Shown here: one piece after another, positions 59,741 to 64,000 of the stretch | How the letters are laid out: the number at the start of each line of letters is the position of its first letter | Position numbering within the stretch: position 1 is the stretch's first letter | From: Amycolatopsis rubida | Lineage (GTDB): Bacteria > Actinomycetota > Actinomycetes > Mycobacteriales > Pseudonocardiaceae | Direction of reading: 5' to 3' | Length of the DNA: 64,000 bases | NCBI RefSeq assembly: GCF_900115345.1 | Contig: NZ_FOWC01000001.1 | Span: 1,054,001-1,118,000, forward strand | Notes under the pieces: generated by a model | Database searches by the model: none | What the model was told of the DNA's origin: nothing | Seen by the model: only the letters and a program-made list of their open reading frames with translations | Program-made: the position numbers and the translations under genes

Positions 59741-61066
59741 ATGAAACCGGTCGTCACCACCACCGCGGTGTCCGCGCGCACCTGGCGCAAAGTCGGCCTG
59801 CGGATCATCCCGCTCATCGGCGTCGCATACGTCATGAGTTACGTCGACCGCGCGAATCTCGGCTACATCGCGGGTCCGATGTCGCGCGATCTGCACCTCG
59901 ACAGCGGGCAGCTCGGTCTCGCCGCGGGGCTGTTCTTCATCGGCTACGTCATCGTCGAGGTGCCGAGCAACCTCGCGCTGCGACGGTTCGGCGCGCGCAA
60001 GTGGATCACCCGGATCATGCTCACCTGGGGCCTGGTCACCGGAGCCACGGCGGCGGTCGGCTCGGCAGGTTCGCTGTACGCGGCGCGGTTGCTGCTCGGG
60101 TTCGCGGAGGCCGGGCTGGCGGCCGGGATCCTGCTGTATCTGACCTACTGGTTCCCGCGGCGGCAGCGATCCTGGGCGCTGACCGGATTCTTCCTGATGA
60201 TTCCGGTGTCTTCGATCGTCGGTTCTCCGCTCGCGGCGGCGCTGCTGGAGTGGGGGCGGCACCTGTTCGGCATCGCGGGCTGGCGCTCGCTGTTCCTCGT
60301 CGAAGGCGCGGTCACCATTCTCATCGGCGTGCTGATCTTCGCCTTCCTGCCCGACCGGCCCGCCGACGCGCGCTGGCTCGGCGAAGCGGAAAAGGCGGCG
60401 CTGGAAGAAACCCTGGCCGCGGAGACCGACGAGCAGCGCGGGCACGGTGCGCTGACCGGACTGCGCCAGGCGCTGACCAGCGGCCGGGTGTGGGCGCTCG
60501 CGGCGGCGTTCTTCGCGATCGTGTTCGGGTTGTACCCGCTCGCGTTCTTCCTGCCGACGATGATCGCCACGATCACGCACGGCGTCGGCGGTGCGGCGGA
60601 GATCGGGAGCGTGCTGCTGTCCGGCATCCCCTACGTGGTCGCGGCGCTCGCGATGCTGGCCTGGGTACGCTTCGCGGGCCGCCGGTCCGCCGTCACGGCC
60701 ACCGCGGTGCCGATGGCAGTCGGCGCGGCCGGGTTGCTGCTCGCGACGTTCGCGGGAAACGGCGCGTTGTTCATCGTGGCGGTCTGCCTGAGCGTGGCCG
60801 GGATCTACACCGCGATGCCGCAGTTCTGGCGCATCCCGGCGATCGGCCTGACCGGCACCGCGGCGGCGTCGGGGATCGCGTTGATCAACTCGGTCAGCAA
60901 CCTCAGCGGATTCGTCGGCCCGTATTTCACCGGCGCGATCAAAACCGCGACCGGGAGCTTCACCTTCGCCCTGCTGGCGATCGCCGCGATCATGGTCGCC
61001 GGTCTCGCCGTGCTGCTGACAGCAGGCCGCCGGATGGAGCGCCTCGACGGCCACCTGATCCCGTGA
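59741..61066 (+). CDS. MFS transporter (ACS / anion-cation symporter type)
   Basis: A 441-residue protein with 12 helices. The N-terminal RIIPLIGVAYVMSYVDRANLGYIAGPMSRDL and FFIGYVIVEVPSNLALRRFGARKWI are signature segments of the ACS family, carriers of organic anions such as allantoate, tartrate or phthalate. ATG at 59741 lies 41 nt after hyuB, with AGAAAGGA upstream, so it is probably the uptake system for the compound degraded by HyuAB. Confidence 0.9.
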   Translation: MKPVVTTTAVSARTWRKVGLRIIPLIGVAYVMSYVDRANLGYIAGPMSRDLHLDSGQLGLAAGLFFIGYVIVEVPSNLALRRFGARKWITRIMLTWGLVTGATAAVGSAGSLYAARLLLGFAEAGLAAGILLYLTYWFPRRQRSWALTGFFLMIPVSSIVGSPLAAALLEWGRHLFGIAGWRSLFLVEGAVTILIGVLIFAFLPDRPADARWLGEAEKAALEETLAAETDEQRGHGALTGLRQALTSGRVWALAAAFFAIVFGLYPLAFFLPTMIATITHGVGGAAEIGSVLLSGIPYVVAALAMLAWVRFAGRRSAVTATAVPMAVGAAGLLLATFAGNGALFIVAVCLSVAGIYTAMPQFWRIPAIGLTGTAAASGIALINSVSNLSGFVGPYFTGAIKTATGSFTFALLAIAAIMVAGLAVLLTAGRRMERLDGHLIP

Positions 61067-61142
61067 AGACGGGGTGACCTCCAGCACGGCACCACCGTCG
61101 GCTCGCTCGCGGGTTAATGGCACGACGGGAATCGCGGAGTGT

Positions 61143-61199
61143 CCAAGAGAAAAGCCCCAGGTCCTAAGTGGACATCCACTGACCTGGGGCTTCTCTTGG
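61143..61199 (-). terminator. Long hairpin immediately 3' of tRNA-Gly
   Basis: Bases 61143-61163 pair with 61181-61199 (one bulged base; arm GACCTGGGGC...), with an inner AGTGG/CCACT helix in the loop. It begins 3 nt after the tRNA 3' end and has the form of its terminator; it could also end the MFS transcript, whose stop is 77 nt away. Confidence 0.8.
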
Positions 61200-61201
61200 A
61201 G

Positions 61202-61272
61202 AGCGGATGACGGGAATCGAACCCGCGTATTCAGCTTGGGAAGCTGATGTTCTACCATTGAACTACATCCGC
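61202..61272 (-). tRNA. tRNA-Gly (anticodon CCC)
   Basis: On the minus strand the cloverleaf is complete: acceptor GCGGATG/CATCCGC, D-arm with TTCAATGGTAGAA, anticodon stem TCAGC/GCTGA with loop TTCCCAA (anticodon CCC, reading GGG), and T-arm CGGGTTCGATTCCCG. Discriminator is U; the CCA end is not encoded. 71 nt. Confidence 0.96.
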
Positions 61273-61283
61273 AGTGCTCCGCC

Positions 61284-61314
61284 AGCATACACAACCACGG
61301 CACTCCCCTGTCCA
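61284..61314 (-). promoter_or_regulatory. Probable promoter of tRNA-Gly
   Basis: On the minus strand TGGACA (61314-61309) and TATGCT (61289-61284) are separated by 19 bp, placing a start about 5 nt before the tRNA. The spacing is slightly long, so this is moderately supported. Confidence 0.5.
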
Positions 61315-61386
61315 GCGGGCCACGCCTTGACGCTCCCCCGGCAAAGTGACAACACTTGTTGTCGACCCACGCTGCGGAGGTGCGCG

Positions 61387-62559
61387 ATGGACGACCCCGA
61401 GATGTTCCGCCAAGGCGGGTTCCGGCTGGCAGCCCGGACCCGAGGCGCCACCGCCGACGAAACCCAGCTCAACCGGCTCCGCGGCTTCGCGCAGCAGGAA
61501 GACGCCCTTGCCGACGCGGTCGTCGAGTGGCTGCACCGGGAACCCCACCACCAGAGCCGAGTCGACCGGGCGCTGGCCGGGGACCAAGTCCCGCCGGAAC
61601 TGGCCGCCTTCGTCGAGCAGGTCGAAGCCACCCCGTACTGGGTCGATCACCGGCGGCTCGTCAGCGGCGCGAAGGCGATCACGCGGGCCGGGCTGCTCGG
61701 GCTCTTCCCGCTTGGCGACATGTCGCTGATGGGTGGCTACCTGGCTTCACGTGCGACGAAATCCCTGGTCGGAACCGGGGAAATCGAGCACCGGGCACCG
61801 CGGCGGCTGGTCGAGACCGCGGCGTGGTGGATTGACGTCACCACGCCAGGGGCGCTCGAGAAGCACGGCACCGGTTATCAAGCCGCGCTGAGGATCCGGT
61901 TGGTGCACGCGCACGTCCGGCGCGCGATGAACAACCGGCCCGACTGGGATTACGAGCGGTGGGACCGGCCGGTCAATCAGGTCCAGACCGCGGGCACTCT
62001 TCTGCTCTTCTCGCTCGTCTACGTCTTCGGCACGCAGCTGCTCGGCCTCCGCTACACCGCCCGCGAGAAGGCCGACATCCTGCATCTTTGGCGCTACGTC
62101 GGCTGGCTGATGGGCGTCGCCGACGAACTGCTGCCCGCCGACGAGGACGACGCTTGGCGGTTGCTCTGGATGCTCGCCGCCACCGAGTTCATCCCCGACG
62201 ACGACTCCAAACGGCTCGCCCGCGCCCTCGTCGATACGCACGCGGCGATCGGCGAGGGGCGCGGGGCCGCCGGCAAGGTGCTCGCGCAGGTGAACGTCGG
62301 CGTGCACTCCGCGATCAGCCGGCTCGTGCTCGGGCGGGACAACGCCGACTTTCTCGGGCTGCCGGACAACCCGGTCGCGCAGGCCGCGGTGCTCGCCGCC
62401 GCGGGGGTGAATTACGCGGCGGAGACGGTCCGGCAGCTCGTGCCCGGCGCGACTGCGCTGCAGGAAGCGCTCGGCGCGTTCGGGCGGCGGCGGTACCTCA
62501 AGCGGATGGACGCGGTGTTCGGACGGAGGGGTGCCCCGGCCGCGTTACCCGCCCGATAG
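61387..62559 (+). CDS. DUF2236 / oxygenase MpaB-family protein, Lcp-like
   Basis: A 390-residue protein. The stretch RRLVETAAWWIDVTTPGALEKHG...LRIRLVHAHVRRAMNNRPDW closely follows the haem-binding region of latex-clearing protein (Lcp) and other DUF2236 oxygenases, in which the His of LVHAxVR ligates haem b. It also retains LASRATKSLVGTGEIEHRAPRR, the segment that in Lcp supplies distal-pocket residues. No signal peptide is evident, whereas Lcp is secreted, so a cytoplasmic oxygenase acting on another isoprenoid or lipid is more likely. ATG at 61387. Confidence 0.8.
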   Translation: MDDPEMFRQGGFRLAARTRGATADETQLNRLRGFAQQEDALADAVVEWLHREPHHQSRVDRALAGDQVPPELAAFVEQVEATPYWVDHRRLVSGAKAITRAGLLGLFPLGDMSLMGGYLASRATKSLVGTGEIEHRAPRRLVETAAWWIDVTTPGALEKHGTGYQAALRIRLVHAHVRRAMNNRPDWDYERWDRPVNQVQTAGTLLLFSLVYVFGTQLLGLRYTAREKADILHLWRYVGWLMGVADELLPADEDDAWRLLWMLAATEFIPDDDSKRLARALVDTHAAIGEGRGAAGKVLAQVNVGVHSAISRLVLGRDNADFLGLPDNPVAQAAVLAAAGVNYAAETVRQLVPGATALQEALGAFGRRRYLKRMDAVFGRRGAPAALPAR

Positions 62560-62568
62560 GCTGCATCC

Positions 62569-63150
62569 GTGCTGCTCAGTGACCGTGACCTCCGCAAAGA
62601 GCTCGACGCCGACCGCCTCGGCATCGACCCCTTCGACCCTGCCATGGTCCAGCCGTCCAGCATCGACGTCCGGCTCGACCGGTACTTCCGGGTCTTCGAC
62701 AACAGCAAATACACCCACATCGACCCGCAGCTGCAGCAGGACGAGCTGACCTCGCTGGTCGAAAAAGAGGGCGACGAGCCGTTCGTGCTGCACCCCGGCG
62801 AGTTCGTGCTCGGCTCCACGTTCGAGCAGGTCCGGCTCGCCGACGACCTCGCCGGACGGCTTGAGGGCAAATCCTCGCTCGGCCGCCTCGGGCTGCTCAC
62901 CCACTCCACCGCGGGCTTCATCGACCCCGGCTTCTCCGGGCACATCACGCTCGAACTGTCGAACGTCGCGAACCTGCCGATCACGCTGTGGCCGGGGATG
63001 AAAATCGGCCAGCTGTGCATTTTCCGGCTGTCCAGCTCGGCGGAATTCCCGTACGGCTCCAGCGAGGCCGGCTCCCGCTACCAGGGGCAGCGCGGGCCGA
63101 CGCCGAGCCGCGCGTACAAGAACTTTCATCGCGTCGACACCTGGCGCTGA
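62569..63150 (+). CDS. dcd: dCTP deaminase (bifunctional deaminase/dUTPase type)
   Basis: A 193-residue protein: [40 protein letters not shown], the active-site region [34 protein letters not shown] (catalytic Glu, Arg and Ser) and [10 protein letters not shown]...[13 protein letters not shown]. Actinobacterial Dcd of this length converts dCTP to dUTP and on to dUMP, as in M. tuberculosis. GTG at 62569, 9 nt after the DUF2236 stop, so co-transcribed. Confidence 0.95.
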   Translation: MLLSDRDLRKELDADRLGIDPFDPAMVQPSSIDVRLDRYFRVFDNSKYTHIDPQLQQDELTSLVEKEGDEPFVLHPGEFVLGSTFEQVRLADDLAGRLEGKSSLGRLGLLTHSTAGFIDPGFSGHITLELSNVANLPITLWPGMKIGQLCIFRLSSSAEFPYGSSEAGSRYQGQRGPTPSRAYKNFHRVDTWR

Positions 63151-63153
63151 GCC

Positions 63154-64000
63154 TCACGACACCGGGGCCGCCCAGTCGATCCGGTGCTCCCACATGAACC
63201 GGTTCGGGTCGTCGGTGGCGGGTTTGCGCATCGCGCGCGTGATGAAGAAGTCCCGAAGCACCCGGCCCACTGGTCCGGGGGCCTTGGCGTCGCCGTTGCG
63301 TTTGCCTTGGGCCACAACAGCTTCCACTCGCTCGCGGCGCAACGCCTCGAAGGTGGGCAACGCGGCTGCCGGGTTCGAGACGTCGCGCAGGCACATCGCG
63401 AGCGTCACCGCGTCCTCGATCGCCATCGCCGCACCCTGACCGGCCGCCGGTGACGTCGCGTGCGCGGCGTCGCCGATGAGGCCGATCCGGCCGCGCTGCC
63501 ACACCGGGACCGTCGGGAAGTCGTACGTCGCCCAGGGTTCGTAGATGTTTTCGCTGGCCTCGATGATCGCGGTGGCCGGGGTGCGGTCCGGGCGGGCCAG
63601 GTCGAGCAGCCGCTTCCGCCAGCCGGGACCGCGCATCGCGGCAAGGTCGGATTCCGTCGGCTCGCTGGCGTGCGGCACGTTCGCGAACCACCAGACCGCA
63701 CCGTCCGGGGCGAGCACGTGTGCGAAGAACGCCTTGCGGCCGAACGTCATGTGCAGGACGCCCGGCTCGTCGTCGAGGTCGAGTCCGCGCGCGAAACCGC
63801 CGGTGTTGAGCAGCGGTACGTATCGCGGCGACGGAGCGGAGGGATCCAGGATCCGGCGGACTGCCGACCGTAGCCCGTCCGCGCCGATCAGCAGGTCGCC
63901 GTGGGCTTTCGTGCCGTCGGCGAAGACCGCGGTGACACCGTCCGCCGTCTGCTGGGCGTCAGTCAGCCGCTTGCCGAACTCCGTGGGCACGCCGCGTCTG
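63154..64000 (-). CDS. FAD-dependent monooxygenase (5' end beyond window)
   Basis: The C-terminal ~280 residues of a PheA/TfdB-type flavin hydroxylase. GDLLIGADGLRSAVRRIL carries the DG fingerprint and GRIGLIGDAAHATSPAAGQGAAMAIEDAVTLAM the GD motif for the FAD ribityl chain. The reading frame is open to the window edge, so the N-terminal GxGxxG and the start lie outside. Typical substrates are aromatic or polyketide compounds. It converges on dcd with a 3-nt gap. Confidence 0.9.
   Translation of the reverse strand, partial: RRGVPTEFGKRLTDAQQTADGVTAVFADGTKAHGDLLIGADGLRSAVRRILDPSAPSPRYVPLLNTGGFARGLDLDDEPGVLHMTFGRKAFFAHVLAPDGAVWWFANVPHASEPTESDLAAMRGPGWRKRLLDLARPDRTPATAIIEASENIYEPWATYDFPTVPVWQRGRIGLIGDAAHATSPAAGQGAAMAIEDAVTLAMCLRDVSNPAAALPTFEALRRERVEAVVAQGKRNGDAKAPGPVGRVLRDFFITRAMRKPATDDPNRFMWEHRIDWAAPVS

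Noticed and set aside
61202..61272. tRNA-Gly as an attachment site of an integrated element
   Set aside because: No integrase, no direct repeat of the tRNA 3' end and normal chromosomal genes on both sides.
1..64000. CRISPR array, insertion sequence, rRNA operon or prophage
   Set aside because: No regularly spaced repeats, transposase motifs, rRNA sequence or phage structural genes were seen in a full read.

Overview
The window is very GC-rich, densely coded chromosomal DNA with frequent GTG and TTG starts and many overlapping stop/start codons. Its gene content fits a filamentous actinomycete: a FadE5/FadA2/FabG4/HtdX-type lipid set, branched-chain keto-acid dehydrogenase, a TipA-type MerR regulator, an IdeR/DmdR-like iron box, a bifunctional-type dCTP deaminase and an Lcp-like DUF2236 protein. 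I infer Pseudonocardiaceae, most likely Amycolatopsis-like; no rRNA or other marker proves it. Most of the window looks like core or conserved accessory chromosome. There is no CRISPR array, IS element or prophage.

Layout. 1-8.6 kb: DUF3311 + sodium:solute symporter, a ceramidase-family membrane protein, a pentapeptide-repeat protein, an AhpD-like protein, a MarR-GNAT fusion, a small basic protein, an AAA ATPase, a TipA-like MerR regulator and a DoxX protein; CTAG-rich repeated motifs punctuate the non-coding gaps here. 8.6-14.2 kb: FadA2-like thiolase divergent from fabG4-htdX, a TetR regulator and two SCP2-domain proteins. 14.2-21.2 kb: orphan cytosine methyltransferase + Vsr, FxsA, a P-loop protein and two ABC systems, one coupled to a TetR gene. 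21.2-24.7 kb: bkd-type E1alpha-E1beta-E2 operon. 25-29.6 kb: M20 peptidase flanked by related hairpins, then a siderophore-type uptake locus with an iron box. 29.6-34.4 kb: a decayed stretch (frameshifted transglutaminase remnant, long gene-poor DNA) around an amino-acid ABC operon of visibly lower third-position GC.

34.4-46.5 kb: beta-helix-like membrane protein, SRPBCC, thioredoxin-NHL protein, GroES-like protein, VanW, secreted 5'-nucleotidase, VanZ, small membrane proteins, methyltransferase and Mug glycosylase. 46.7-52.3 kb: LuxR-type regulator, FadE5-like acyl-CoA dehydrogenase, stress membrane protein, GNAT, DUF385 protein and two tandem acidic paralogues. 52.4-61.1 kb: catabolic cluster of amino-acid permease, aminotransferase, GntR regulator, HyuA/HyuB hydantoinase-type proteins and an MFS carrier, with TATCTTA boxes in two control regions. 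61.2-64 kb: tRNA-Gly(CCC), Lcp-like DUF2236 protein, dcd and a partial FAD monooxygenase.

The most useful regulatory observations are a shared 12-bp core (TACYRGCGAGTA) at the fadA2/fabG4, tetR and, 35 kb away, fadE5 promoters, which predicts a fatty-acid TetR regulon; the TATCTTA boxes of the hydantoinase cluster; a MerR promoter with 19-bp spacer and an apparently leaderless start; and related palindromic elements on both sides of the peptidase gene.
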